NCBI GenBank assembly: GCA_900550685.1
Contig: URTS01000008.1
Location: forward strand, 1-30,277
Origin: an uncultured Oscillibacter sp.
GTDB lineage: Bacteria > Bacillota > Clostridia > Oscillospirales > Oscillospiraceae
Length of the DNA stretch: 30,277 nt
Direction of reading: 5' to 3'
The position numbers were made by a program, and so were the translations under genes. Numbering within the stretch: position 1 is the first letter of the stretch; each line of letters opens with the position of its first letter. The notes under the pieces were generated by a model, which was given only the letters and a program-made list of their open reading frames with translations, was not told where the DNA came from and searched no databases. This document shows positions 1 through 6,496 of the stretch, piece by piece.

Positions 1-2
1 CC

Positions 3-248
3 ACCACCGCATCCGCCCTGGTGGCTGATGCTGCTCCTTACAAGGACGTTCCCACCACCAACACCTTCGCTGGCTACATCGCTTACTGCGCCAAGGAAGG
101 CATCATCTCTGGTTATGCTGACGGCACCTTCAAGCCCGCCAACACCCTGACCGGCTATGCTTTCATGAAGATGCTGCTGGGCACTCTGGGCTACAAGGCT
201 GATCAGGAAACCCCAACTGGTCCATCAACGTTGCCAAGCGCGCTCTGA
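3..248 (+). CDS. SLH-domain surface protein, N-terminal side fragment (5' end outside window)
   Basis: The reading frame is open from the window edge, so the true start lies upstream. The peptide contains the core of an S-layer homology domain: a YIAYCAKEGIISGYADGTF stretch followed by KPANTLTGYAFMKMLLGTLGY, the usual GI-x-G-x-DGTF-P...T-R/GxEF/A pattern that anchors exported proteins to pyruvylated secondary cell-wall polymer. The frame ends at 248 only because of a frameshift near 211-214. The continuation NWSINVAKRALNVGL, which completes the SLH repeat, is read in another frame from 215. This piece and the next entry are therefore one gene. The SLH assignment is firm; the role of the mature protein (S-layer or surface coat) is inferred. 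Confidence 0.8.
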   Translation, partial: TTASALVADAAPYKDVPTTNTFAGYIAYCAKEGIISGYADGTFKPANTLTGYAFMKMLLGTLGYKADQETPTGPSTLPSAL

Positions 249-271
249 ACGTCGGCCTGTCTGACGATCTG

Positions 272-1315
272 GTGGGCGAGCCCATGACGACTGCTAAGGC
301 TGTTGCCGAGTTGGGCAAGGTCGACAGCAAGGTCAAGACCACCGGCGTGACCCTGGAACTGTTCTGCACCAAGAATCACGTTGACACTGTTGTCGCTTAC
401 TTCTACAAGGCCGCCAAGATCGCCGATGTGGACGACAACGTGACCAAGGCTGACGCCCGTGACGACGTGACCTGCTACGTCGAACTGAAGGATGTTGACA
501 CCTTCAACGACAACGACATCGTTGGCTTCGACGCCAATACCTATGTCAAGGACGCTTATGTTGCTTACATTGCCAAGGGCGACGTGATCATCGACTCCTA
601 CATCGCTGATGAGGTCGAGGGCAGCCTGACCACCATCAAGGGCAATGACTATGCCACCATGAGTGGCACCAAGTATTCTGTTGTCAAGGCTTCCGGCGCT
701 GACGTCTCCGACTTCAAGACCGGCTCCGACAACACCTACAAGCTGTTCCTGGATAAGAACGGCTATGTCATCGGCACCAAGACTGTTGACGAGGACGCCA
801 ACCTGGACGAGATCTACTATGTGACTCTGACCTGGTCCGAGACGAGCAATAGCAACGCTGCAAAGACCCAGTATTATGCTCAGTTGGTCGACCTGACCGG
901 TAAGGTCACCGAGGTCGAGACCGAGATCAGCTACAGCAACCTGAACAACAAGCTGGTCACCACCTCCGACAAAAAGTGGACCTCCGGCGATACCACCTAC
1001 AAGGCCAAGAACGGCAAGCTGGATCTGAAGGAGTGGAACAACAGCGATTACAACGCTCAGGTCGTCGCCAACTACAGCGGCTGGAAGTTCACTAAGGACA
1101 TGACCCGCTTCGTCACCAATGTTGGCACCTTCCGTTTCAACAGCTCCACCCAGTATGTCCTGATCGGCGGCACCGGCTCCGACATTGAGGCCAATGTCAA
1201 GACCGGCGACATCGCTCTCACCGGCACTAAGGACATGAAGGGCTACGTCATCACCGAGGATGATTCCAAGGTGTCTGTATGTCATCGTCTTCGATACTTC
1301 GTAAGTGCTCAATAA
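272..1315 (+). CDS. SLH-domain surface protein, C-terminal part after frameshift
   Basis: This frame carries on the SLH protein. Homology resumes at 215 (NWSINVAKRALNVGLSDDL), upstream of the first possible in-frame start codons (GTG 272, ATG 284), so those starts are not believed. The remaining ~330 residues are rich in Asp, Thr, Lys, Tyr and Val with alternating hydrophobic residues, like the beta-sandwich extracellular regions that follow SLH domains in S-layer proteins. I recognise no catalytic motif. Codon use is very biased (AAG, GAC, ACC, GGC), as expected for an abundant surface protein. The last residues (VCHRLRYFVSAQ) look unlike the rest. In another frame the DNA reads LYVIVFDTS and stops at 1302-1304, so a second frameshift near 1274 is possible. 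An IS66 end begins only about 35 bp further on. Confidence 0.7.
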   Translation: MGEPMTTAKAVAELGKVDSKVKTTGVTLELFCTKNHVDTVVAYFYKAAKIADVDDNVTKADARDDVTCYVELKDVDTFNDNDIVGFDANTYVKDAYVAYIAKGDVIIDSYIADEVEGSLTTIKGNDYATMSGTKYSVVKASGADVSDFKTGSDNTYKLFLDKNGYVIGTKTVDEDANLDEIYYVTLTWSETSNSNAAKTQYYAQLVDLTGKVTEVETEISYSNLNNKLVTTSDKKWTSGDTTYKAKNGKLDLKEWNNSDYNAQVVANYSGWKFTKDMTRFVTNVGTFRFNSSTQYVLIGGTGSDIEANVKTGDIALTGTKDMKGYVITEDDSKVSVCHRLRYFVSAQ

Positions 1316-1414
1316 CCACCCGCATTTCCAAGGTTGAGTAAGTGTGAGAAAATGATATGCAGTCAACAAAAACTGCGTGTAAGTTTTCGAATGTGAAGGG
1401 AGTGCGTGTAAGAA

Positions 1415-1741
1415 ATGGAAGATGTGTTAGCGATCCGGGATGAGTATCGTCTGCAGGAGTGGAGCCAGATCATCCAGGCGGGGCAAAACAGTGGGCTGAG
1501 TAAGCGAGAGTTCTGTAGACAAAATGGGATATCTGAACGGCATTATTACTACTGGCTGAAAAAATTGCGGGAAACGGTTGCGGAAACAGCATCACCGCGC
1601 CTGGTGCATCTTGAAGCGCCTGTCCCCCAAAGCGAGGGTATACTTCAGATCCAGATTGGACAGGCAGATTTGAGACTGCCGGTAAACACGGACGCGGAAG
1701 CAGTGGCAGCCATTCTTCGGGTCTTACAGCAACTATGTTAG
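1415..1741 (+). CDS. tnpA: IS66-family accessory protein TnpA
   Basis: The 108-residue protein has an N-terminal helix-turn-helix of the IS66 Orf1 type: a WSQIIQAGQNSGLSKREFC segment, then NGISERHYYYWLKKLRE. This is the IS66 TnpA (IS3 OrfA-like) DNA-binding accessory protein. The C-terminal half, with LQIQIGQADLRLPVNTDAEAV, matches the usual beta-rich tail leading into ILRVLQQLC. Length and architecture are complete. Its stop codon overlaps the ATG of tnpB at 1735, the normal translational coupling in this family. It is probably a functionless passenger, because tnpB is cut and tnpC is absent. Confidence 0.88.
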   Translation: MEDVLAIRDEYRLQEWSQIIQAGQNSGLSKREFCRQNGISERHYYYWLKKLRETVAETASPRLVHLEAPVPQSEGILQIQIGQADLRLPVNTDAEAVAAILRVLQQLC

Positions 1742-1782
1742 ATTTAAGTCGAGTACGGAACTATTATGTTGCGTGTGGATAG
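1735..1782 (+). pseudogene. tnpB: IS66 TnpB, first 15 codons only
   Basis: Translation from ATG 1735 gives MLDLSRVRNYYVACG and then TAG at 1780-1782. MLDLSRVRNYYVACG is the standard beginning of the IS66 Orf2 (TnpB) protein, normally about 115-120 residues. Sequence after the stop shows no TnpB in any frame, so the gene was broken by deletion or recombination near 1775-1785, not by a point mutation. Confidence 0.75.
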
Positions 1783-1825
1783 AAGGGCGCAATGCGAACA
1801 AACTGTAAAGAATCAGACCGTTCCC

Positions 1826-1854
1826 TTGTAAATGCCCCAAAACCGTAGTATCAT
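1826..1854 (+). promoter_or_regulatory. Possible promoter for the glycosyltransferase gene
   Basis: TTGTAA (1826-1831) and TATCAT (1849-1854) are separated by exactly 17 bp. The downstream gene starts at 1928. The -10 region reads GTATCATGCATAC, similar to the -10 region of the lipoprotein gene at 5586. Confidence 0.4.
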
Positions 1855-1927
1855 GCATACAATTTTAGGACATCTTTTAAATAGAAGTGTCATGGGCCGG
1901 AATCTCAAGCGAATAAAGGAGATCACG

Positions 1928-2764
1928 ATGGATTTACTACTGACTTTGGATGAAAACTATCTGCTGCCCTGCAGGGTCATGCTGGATTCCTTTTTCACCA
2001 GCAATCCCGGCGAGGAAAACGTATCGGTGTACCTGCTCCACAGCGGCATCCCCGCCGGAAAGCTGGAGGAGCTGGCCGGCTTCTGCTCCGGTTTCGGTGC
2101 AGAGTTGAAGCCCATGGTCGTTGACACAGCCCTTTTTGAAAACGCCCCCACCAGCAAACGCTATCCCAAGGAGATGTACTACCGGCTACTCTCCCCTCTG
2201 ATTTTGCCTCAGAAGCTGGAGCGTGTGCTGTACCTGGACCCGGATATGCTCATCATCAACCCGCTGCGGCCCTTGTGGGAACTGGATCTGCACGGAAAGA
2301 CCTTCGCGGCGGCCTCCCACACGGGGCTGACCGAAATGGCCAATGAGATCAATCAGGTGCGGTTGGACACGGAGCATGAATACTTCAATTCCGGCGTCAT
2401 GCTGATCGATCTGACCGCCGCCCGGAAGCTGGTAACGGCAGAAGATGTCTTCCGGTGCGTCAGCGAGCATGAAAAGGAACTGATCCTGCCGGATCAGGAC
2501 GTGTTCAACATGCTCTACGGCAGGGAGACGCAGCCCATAGACGATGTGGTCTGGAACTACGACGTGCGGAATTACTCCAAGTACCTCATCCGCAGCAGCG
2601 GCAGACACGATCTGAGCTGGGTCATGCAGAACACGGCGGTCCTGCACTTCTGCGGAAAGAACAAGCCCTGGAACGCGGATTACAAGAATCCCTTCGGGAT
2701 GCTGTACCTGCACTATATGAATCTGACCACGCGGAAGCTGCATAAAGTCTCCGGCAAAGAGTAA
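1928..2764 (+). CDS. Glycosyltransferase family 8 protein
   Basis: The start is ATG 1928, behind AAGGAGAT at 1916-1923; an upstream in-frame ATG at 1832 has no ribosome-binding site. The 278-residue protein is a retaining GT-A glycosyltransferase of family GT8 (galactosyl/glucosyl transfer from a UDP-sugar, as in LgtC and WaaJ). Visible motifs are the N-terminal DLLLTLDENYLLPCRVMLDS, the metal-binding DPD in RVLYLDPDMLI (about residue 104), YFNSGVMLIDL, LPDQDVFNMLY, and the C-terminal LHFCGKNKPWN that binds the nucleotide diphosphate. It has no signal peptide or membrane segment, so it is cytosolic and probably decorates a cell-surface glycan or lipid-linked sugar. The acceptor and exact donor are not visible. 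Confidence 0.9.
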   Translation: MDLLLTLDENYLLPCRVMLDSFFTSNPGEENVSVYLLHSGIPAGKLEELAGFCSGFGAELKPMVVDTALFENAPTSKRYPKEMYYRLLSPLILPQKLERVLYLDPDMLIINPLRPLWELDLHGKTFAAASHTGLTEMANEINQVRLDTEHEYFNSGVMLIDLTAARKLVTAEDVFRCVSEHEKELILPDQDVFNMLYGRETQPIDDVVWNYDVRNYSKYLIRSSGRHDLSWVMQNTAVLHFCGKNKPWNADYKNPFGMLYLHYMNLTTRKLHKVSGKE

Positions 2765-2799
2765 GAAACCGCCGTGAAGTACAGTCCGGCAAAATGCGG

Positions 2800-2828
2800 T
2801 TGACAATCGCCGGCGTGAAAACTATAAT
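2800..2828 (+). promoter_or_regulatory. Consensus promoter of csoR
   Basis: TTGACA (2800-2805) and TATAAT (2823-2828) are both perfect sigma-A hexamers with a 17-bp spacer. The putative CsoR operator follows at 2835-2850, downstream of the -10, where bound repressor would block initiation. Confidence 0.85.
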
Positions 2829-2834
2829 CTACAC

Positions 2835-2850
2835 ATACCCCTAATGGTAT
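2835..2850. promoter_or_regulatory. CsoR-type operator in the csoR leader
   Basis: ATACCCCTAATGGTAT is an inverted repeat (ATACC / GGTAT) with a C-rich left arm like known CsoR boxes. It lies between the -10 and the ribosome-binding site GGAGG (2851-2855), so the gene is likely autoregulated. Related copies lie at 3201-3220 and 3226-3242. Confidence 0.6.
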
Positions 2851-2863
2851 GGAGGATATGACG

Positions 2864-3139
2864 ATGAAACAATGTATGGATTCAGAAAACCTGCATCGCC
2901 GCCTGAAAAAGATCATCGGTCAGGTTCAAGCCATTGACCGGATGATCGACGAGGATATTCCGTGCGAGGACATTCTCTCGCAAATCAACGCTGCGCGCTC
3001 TGCCCTGAACAGCTGCGGCAAAGTGGTGCTGGAGGGACATATCCAGCATTGCGTCCGGGACGGCATCGAACACGGCGACGCGGACAAGACCATTGAAAAG
3101 TTCACCAAAGCAGTGGAACGCTTTGCCAATATGCAGTAA
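2864..3139 (+). CDS. csoR: Copper-sensing transcriptional repressor CsoR
   Basis: This is a DUF156/CsoR-family all-helical repressor that binds DNA without a classical HTH and releases it on binding Cu(I). From ATG 2864 (8 nt after GGAGG) the protein has 91 residues. The earlier ATG at 2849 overlaps the ribosome-binding site and is unlikely. The Cu(I) ligand set is present with the same spacing as in M. tuberculosis CsoR (C36-H61-C65): here C34, H59 and C63 (EDIPCEDIL and GHIQHC). That favours copper over the formaldehyde, sulfide or nickel branches of the family. The gene sits directly before a P1B ATPase, and both genes have CsoR-like boxes at their promoters. Assignment is strong; metal specificity is inferred from the ligands. 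Confidence 0.88.
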   Translation: MKQCMDSENLHRRLKKIIGQVQAIDRMIDEDIPCEDILSQINAARSALNSCGKVVLEGHIQHCVRDGIEHGDADKTIEKFTKAVERFANMQ

Positions 3140-3154
3140 AACATCCGATTTCTG

Positions 3155-3182
3155 AAAGTCAGCCCTGTGGGCTGACTTTTTT
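3155..3182 (+). terminator. Intrinsic terminator after csoR
   Basis: The perfect 11-bp stem AAAGTCAGCCC (3155-3165) / GGGCTGACTTT (3169-3179) has a 3-nt loop and runs into a T-tract. It separates csoR from the ATPase gene, which has its own promoter. Confidence 0.9.
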
Positions 3183-3192
3183 CGTTTCCCGC

Positions 3193-3242
3193 TTGACAAC
3201 ATATACCCCCATATGTATATATACACATACCCCCTAATGTAT
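3193..3242 (+). promoter_or_regulatory. P-type ATPase promoter with two CsoR-like operators
   Basis: TTGACA (3193-3198) is followed after 17 bp by TATATA (3216-3221). The spacer and -10 are covered by a palindrome at 3201-3220 with perfect arms ATATAC / GTATAT around a C5 run. A second box, CATACCCCCTAATGTAT, lies at 3226-3242, just after the -10. Two boxes here against one at csoR suggest tighter repression of the exporter. Confidence 0.7.
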
Positions 3243-3258
3243 AGAAAAGAGGCAGTGT

Positions 3259-4380
3259 ATGAAACATCTCACGGAAAGGCTGGAGCATCTGCTGGAATTG
3301 GGCGGCATCAAAAAGGATGTCACATTCTTGGTGATCTCCGGCATCGCAGTCATTTGCAGTCTGCTGAAAATCGAGCCGTTTCCCTTTGACATGGCCTGGA
3401 TCGCCATTATTTTGTGCGGCATCCCCATCATTCTGGAGGCGGTCATTGGACTGGTCACGGCTTTTGACATCAAGGCGGATGTGCTGGTTTCCCTGGCACT
3501 GATCGCGTCGATCTGCATCGGAGAGATCTTTGCCGCCGGCGAGGTGGCCTTTATCATGCAGCTGGGCGGATTGCTGGAGGAACTGACGGTAGCAAAGGCC
3601 AGAGCCGGGATTGAAAAGCTGGTTCACTTGACACCCCAGACGGCCCGGGTCCTGCGGAATGGCAGGGAAGAAGTCGTTCCCGCCGAACAGGTTCAGATCG
3701 GCGACCGGATCCGTGTGCCTCCCGGCGAGGGCGTTCCTGTGGACGGGGTCATTCTCTCCGGCCAGACCTCTATCAATCAGGCGGTGATGACCGTCGAATC
3801 CCTCCCCGTGGACAAAACCGTAGGCGACACCGTGTCCAGCGGCACCGTCAACCAGTTCGGTGCCTTTGAAATGGCGGCCACCAAGGTAGGGGAGGACAGC
3901 TCCATTCAGAGGATGATCCGTCTGGTGCAGTCGGCAGACGCCGGAAAGGCGAAGATTGTCGGCCTTGCCGACCGCTGGGCCACCTGGATCGTGGTCATTG
4001 CCCTAAGCGCCGCCGCGCTGACCTGGCTGATTACGGGACAGATCATCCGGGCGGTGACCATCCTGGTGGTGTTCTGCCCCTGCGCACTGGTGCTGGCAAC
4101 ACCCACCGCCATTATGGCGGCCATCGGCAACGCCACCAGGCACGGCTTCCTGGTCCGGGAGGGCGACGCCCTGGAACGGCTGGCAAAGGCCAAGGTCATC
4201 GCCTTTGACAAGACCGGCACCCTGACCTACGGAGCGCCGGAGGTCGCTGCGGTGGAAAGCGTTTCGGAGGGTCTCAGCCGCGATGAGGTTTACCGGCTGG
4301 CCGCTTCTGCGGAGCAGTTCTCCGAGCATCCTCTCGGGAAGGCCATCGTAAGCTGCTGCAAAAAACAGGCACGGTGCTGA
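3259..4380 (+). CDS. Heavy-metal P1B-type ATPase, N-terminal half (frameshifted)
   Basis: This is the N-terminal 373 residues of a metal-exporting P1B ATPase, probably for copper given the CsoR context. There is no N-terminal HMA domain. Hydrophobic membrane segments occupy about residues 20-110, then the actuator domain, then the metal-binding CPC motif (C273-P-C275, FCPCALVLATPTA), the phosphorylation site D317-KTGTLT, and the HP motif of the nucleotide-binding domain (SEHPLGKAI, H357). The actuator TGE loop reads T178-V-E, a glycine-to-valine change in a residue important for dephosphorylation. After CCKK the frame runs out into QARC and TGA at 4378. Adding one base to the A6 run at 4360-4365 would give CCKKTGTVLTEAKDF and join the next entry. 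Confidence 0.88.
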   Translation: MKHLTERLEHLLELGGIKKDVTFLVISGIAVICSLLKIEPFPFDMAWIAIILCGIPIILEAVIGLVTAFDIKADVLVSLALIASICIGEIFAAGEVAFIMQLGGLLEELTVAKARAGIEKLVHLTPQTARVLRNGREEVVPAEQVQIGDRIRVPPGEGVPVDGVILSGQTSINQAVMTVESLPVDKTVGDTVSSGTVNQFGAFEMAATKVGEDSSIQRMIRLVQSADAGKAKIVGLADRWATWIVVIALSAAALTWLITGQIIRAVTILVVFCPCALVLATPTAIMAAIGNATRHGFLVREGDALERLAKAKVIAFDKTGTLTYGAPEVAAVESVSEGLSRDEVYRLAASAEQFSEHPLGKAIVSCCKKQARC

Positions 4381-5210
4381 CCGAAGCGAAGGACTTTGAA
4401 ATGATCCCCGGCCGCGGCGTATGCGCAGAAGTGGAGGGCAGAGCCATCCTGGCCGGAAATCCTGAACTGCTGCAGGAACACGGCGTCGAGATCCCGCCGC
4501 TCCCGTCCGCCGAAGCGCATATCCGGCAGGGCTGCACCGTGACCTATGTGGCGGTGGACCATGTGTTCGCCGGATTCATCGCCCTGTCCGGCACACTGCG
4601 GAAGGAGAGCCCCGCCACCATCAACGCCCTGGCTGATCTGGGCATGCAGCCGGTCCTGCTGACCGGCGACCATGAAAACGCCGCCAAAACCATTGCGGAA
4701 AAGCTGCATATCGGAGAAATCCGGGCGAATTGCCTGCCGGAGGATAAGCTGAAGTACATTGGTGAATATCAGGCCAAGGAACTTCCGGTGTGCATGATCG
4801 GTGACGGTGTCAACGACGCTCCGGCTCCGAAAAAGACGGATGTGGGCATTGCCATGGGTGGCGTTGGCAGCGACATCGCTGTGGATGCGGCGGATATCGC
4901 GCTGGTGGATGACGAGGTCAAGGAACTGCCCCATCTGGTGGCCCTGTCCAAGCGGATGATGACCACCATCAAGCTGAATATGTCCTTCTCTATGACGCTG
5001 AACTTCGTTGCCATCGCACTGGCCATCACCGGCACACTGAATCCCGTTGTGGGGGCCTTAGTCCATAACGCAGGCTCTGTGCTTGTGATCACAAATTCCG
5101 CATTCTTGCTGAAATGGAGGAAAAATCATGACCATCAAAATCATCGGACTGATCATCGGAATTCTTGTTCTCGGCACCGGGGTCTACTACCTTGCCAAAG
5201 AGAAGCATGA
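4374..5210 (+). CDS. Heavy-metal P1B-type ATPase, C-terminal half (frameshifted)
   Basis: This frame (GTG 4374 is only the first possible start) carries on the ATPase from KTGTVLTEAKDF, with the nucleotide-binding GRGV, the P-domain LTGDHENAAKTIAEKL and GDGVNDAP (from 4800), and two C-terminal membrane helices with NMSFSMTLNF and HNAGSVLVITNS. The hinge motif, normally GDGxNDAPAL, reads GDGVNDAPAP; the Leu-to-Pro change is unusual. Beyond LLKWRKN the tail is Arg/His-rich and unlike the family. One more A in the A5 run at 5121-5125 would end the protein as LLKWRKKS with its TGA overlapping the next ATG at 5128, the usual tight operon junction. With both bases restored the protein would be about 624 residues, normal for P1B ATPases without HMA domains. 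Confidence 0.86.
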   Translation: MLTEAKDFEMIPGRGVCAEVEGRAILAGNPELLQEHGVEIPPLPSAEAHIRQGCTVTYVAVDHVFAGFIALSGTLRKESPATINALADLGMQPVLLTGDHENAAKTIAEKLHIGEIRANCLPEDKLKYIGEYQAKELPVCMIGDGVNDAPAPKKTDVGIAMGGVGSDIAVDAADIALVDDEVKELPHLVALSKRMMTTIKLNMSFSMTLNFVAIALAITGTLNPVVGALVHNAGSVLVITNSAFLLKWRKNHDHQNHRTDHRNSCSRHRGLLPCQREA

Positions 5211-5298
5211 CCCGGAATCCAAGAAGATCTATACCGTCATCAGCGTGATCGTCGGTATCATCACCGCAGTGTGCGCCGGAATGCTCTGGCTTTTCTGA
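5128..5298 (+). CDS. Small two-helix membrane protein downstream of the metal ATPase
   Basis: ATG 5128 follows GGAGG (5116-5120) by 7 nt and opens a 56-residue frame ending at TGA 5296-5298. The protein has two hydrophobic segments: MTIKIIGLIIGILVLGTGVY, then after a charged LAKEKHDPESKK loop, IYTVISVIVGIITAVCAGML. I do not recognise a family. Its position, overlapping the end of the ATPase gene with a strong ribosome-binding site and followed by a terminator, says it is the last gene of the copper operon. It may be a small partner or regulator of the transporter, but no metal-ligand pattern is visible apart from a single cysteine in the second helix. Confidence 0.7.
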   Translation: MTIKIIGLIIGILVLGTGVYYLAKEKHDPESKKIYTVISVIVGIITAVCAGMLWLF

Positions 5299-5336
5299 AC
5301 ACGGCCGGTTTCCACTGTACTTTCAAGCAAAAAAAG

Positions 5337-5376
5337 CTGCGTGTTTCGGCTACAAAGCTGAAACACGCAGTTTTCT
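5337..5376 (+). terminator. Intrinsic terminator of the copper operon
   Basis: CTGCGTGTTTC (5337-5347) pairs with GAAACACGCAG (5360-5370), an 11-bp stem with a further GGC/GCT pairing in the loop, followed by TTTTCTT. An A-run precedes the stem, so it could also work on the minus strand. Confidence 0.85.
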
Positions 5377-5485
5377 TCGGTGCGGCACTGTCCGTGGGGA
5401 CCTGCTTCCGGCAGTTCCAAATATCTCCGCACACATCTCACGATTTTAAATACCATTTTCAGGAAAATTTCAGAAGGATCATATC

Positions 5486-5514
5486 TTGTGTGGCAAGGCC
5501 ATTTCCGGTATCAT
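5486..5514 (+). promoter_or_regulatory. Possible promoter for the C39-like lipoprotein gene
   Basis: TTGTGT (5486-5491), a 17-bp spacer, and TATCAT (5509-5514). The -10 context GGTATCATGCAATC closely matches that at 1848-1860 (AGTATCATGCATAC). The rest of 5377-5585 holds no gene I can support. Confidence 0.4.
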
Positions 5515-5585
5515 GCAATCATTCCGCGTTTTTTCGCGGAAAATCGGAAACGAGGGACACATGTCCCCTCAAAAGGAGATCGACA

Positions 5586-6425
5586 ATGAAAAAAACAGTC
5601 ACTCTGGCGCTTGCCCTTTCCCTGGTGCTTGGACTTCTGTCCGGCTGCGCCAACACTGACACACCGGCTGACAACGCCGAGACCACCGCAGAAAACACAC
5701 AGATTGATTCCCCCGCACCCACCGAAAATTTCAGCGATGAAATGAAGATTCCTTATGCCGTGGACCTGTCCCCGGAGGATGGGGCGGATTCCGTGGAGCG
5801 CTCCGGCGACCACACCGATTCCCCCTATTTCGCCCATCCCGACGTGTACAACATGGAGTCCACAGACACCCTCACCGTGCTGCACAACTTCAAGACCATG
5901 CAGCAGACCAGCGAGTGGTCCTGCGGCGTCACGGCGGCGCTGATGGTGCTGAACTGGTACGGCAGGCTGGGCGATTGGAATGAGGAATCCCTGGCAGCCC
6001 TGCGCCACCCTCTGGACGGCACGGAGCTGGAGGGCTATCCAGGCACCACGCTGAATCAGGCTATTGACATCTTCAACGGTGTAGGCGGTTTTGATATTGT
6101 ATCCACCAAGGATTATCCCGACGGCATCTGGCTGGATGACATCCAGGGCTGGCTGGCCGAGGGCAAGCCCGTTATGATCTGCTGGAACGACTGGGGCGGC
6201 CACTGGCAGACCATCATCGGCTATGACACCATGGGCACCGAGGAGACCAACGACGACGTGTTCCTGGTGGCGGATTCCTATGACACCACTGACCACAACC
6301 AGGACGGCTACGGCATCTATCCCGCCGAGCGGCTGATGTACAACTTCTCCATGTACGGCGCCTTCCCTGAGAGCGAGGGCGGCAGTGATATGCTCTTCCT
6401 GGTGGCCAGCCCCGCCGAAGGCTGA
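5586..6425 (+). CDS. Lipoprotein with C39-like (papain-fold) peptidase domain
   Basis: The start is ATG 5586 behind AAAGGAGAT. The 279-residue protein has a lipoprotein signal with lipobox LLSGC (C21), then an acidic Thr/Pro-rich linker, then a C39-like cysteine-peptidase domain. The catalytic set is visible: Gln in KTMQQTSEWSCG, Cys113 in SEWSCGVTAALMVLNWYG, His206 in WGGHWQTIIGYDT, and an Asp in LVADSYD. C39-like exported proteins are often proteases or transglutaminase-like enzymes of unknown substrate; unlike the bacteriocin-export C39 domains, this one is not fused to an ABC transporter. It would act on the outer face of the membrane. It stands alone between terminators. Fold confidence is good; activity and substrate are unknown. 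Confidence 0.82.
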   Translation: MKKTVTLALALSLVLGLLSGCANTDTPADNAETTAENTQIDSPAPTENFSDEMKIPYAVDLSPEDGADSVERSGDHTDSPYFAHPDVYNMESTDTLTVLHNFKTMQQTSEWSCGVTAALMVLNWYGRLGDWNEESLAALRHPLDGTELEGYPGTTLNQAIDIFNGVGGFDIVSTKDYPDGIWLDDIQGWLAEGKPVMICWNDWGGHWQTIIGYDTMGTEETNDDVFLVADSYDTTDHNQDGYGIYPAERLMYNFSMYGAFPESEGGSDMLFLVASPAEG

Positions 6426-6465
6426 GCCAAAGCGTTCAAATTCTTCCATACAGGCAAGCAAAAGG

Positions 6466-6496
6466 GTGTTGATATGCAGATATCAACACTCTTTTT
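6466..6496 (+). terminator. Intrinsic terminator after the C39-like lipoprotein gene
   Basis: GTGTTGATAT (6466-6475) pairs perfectly with ATATCAACAC (6480-6489) over a 4-nt loop, followed by TCTTTTT. Confidence 0.9.

Larger units (their letters stand above)
1338..1782 (+). mobile_element. IS66-family element, truncated left end
   Basis: The left end probably begins at 1338 with GTAAGTGTGAG, resembling the GTAAGCG-type ends of the IS66 family. It is followed by short CGTGTAAG repeats, then tnpA (1415-1741) and the first 15 codons of tnpB (1735-1782). The large transposase gene tnpC and the right end are missing; downstream DNA leads straight to a glycosyltransferase gene. The element cannot move by itself. 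Family placement rests on the TnpA protein and the TnpB start; the exact end is inferred. Confidence 0.7.

Noticed and set aside
203..1369. 388-codon minus-strand frame over the SLH gene
   Set aside because: Val/Gly/Asp-rich shadow created by the strong codon bias of the SLH gene; no start signal.
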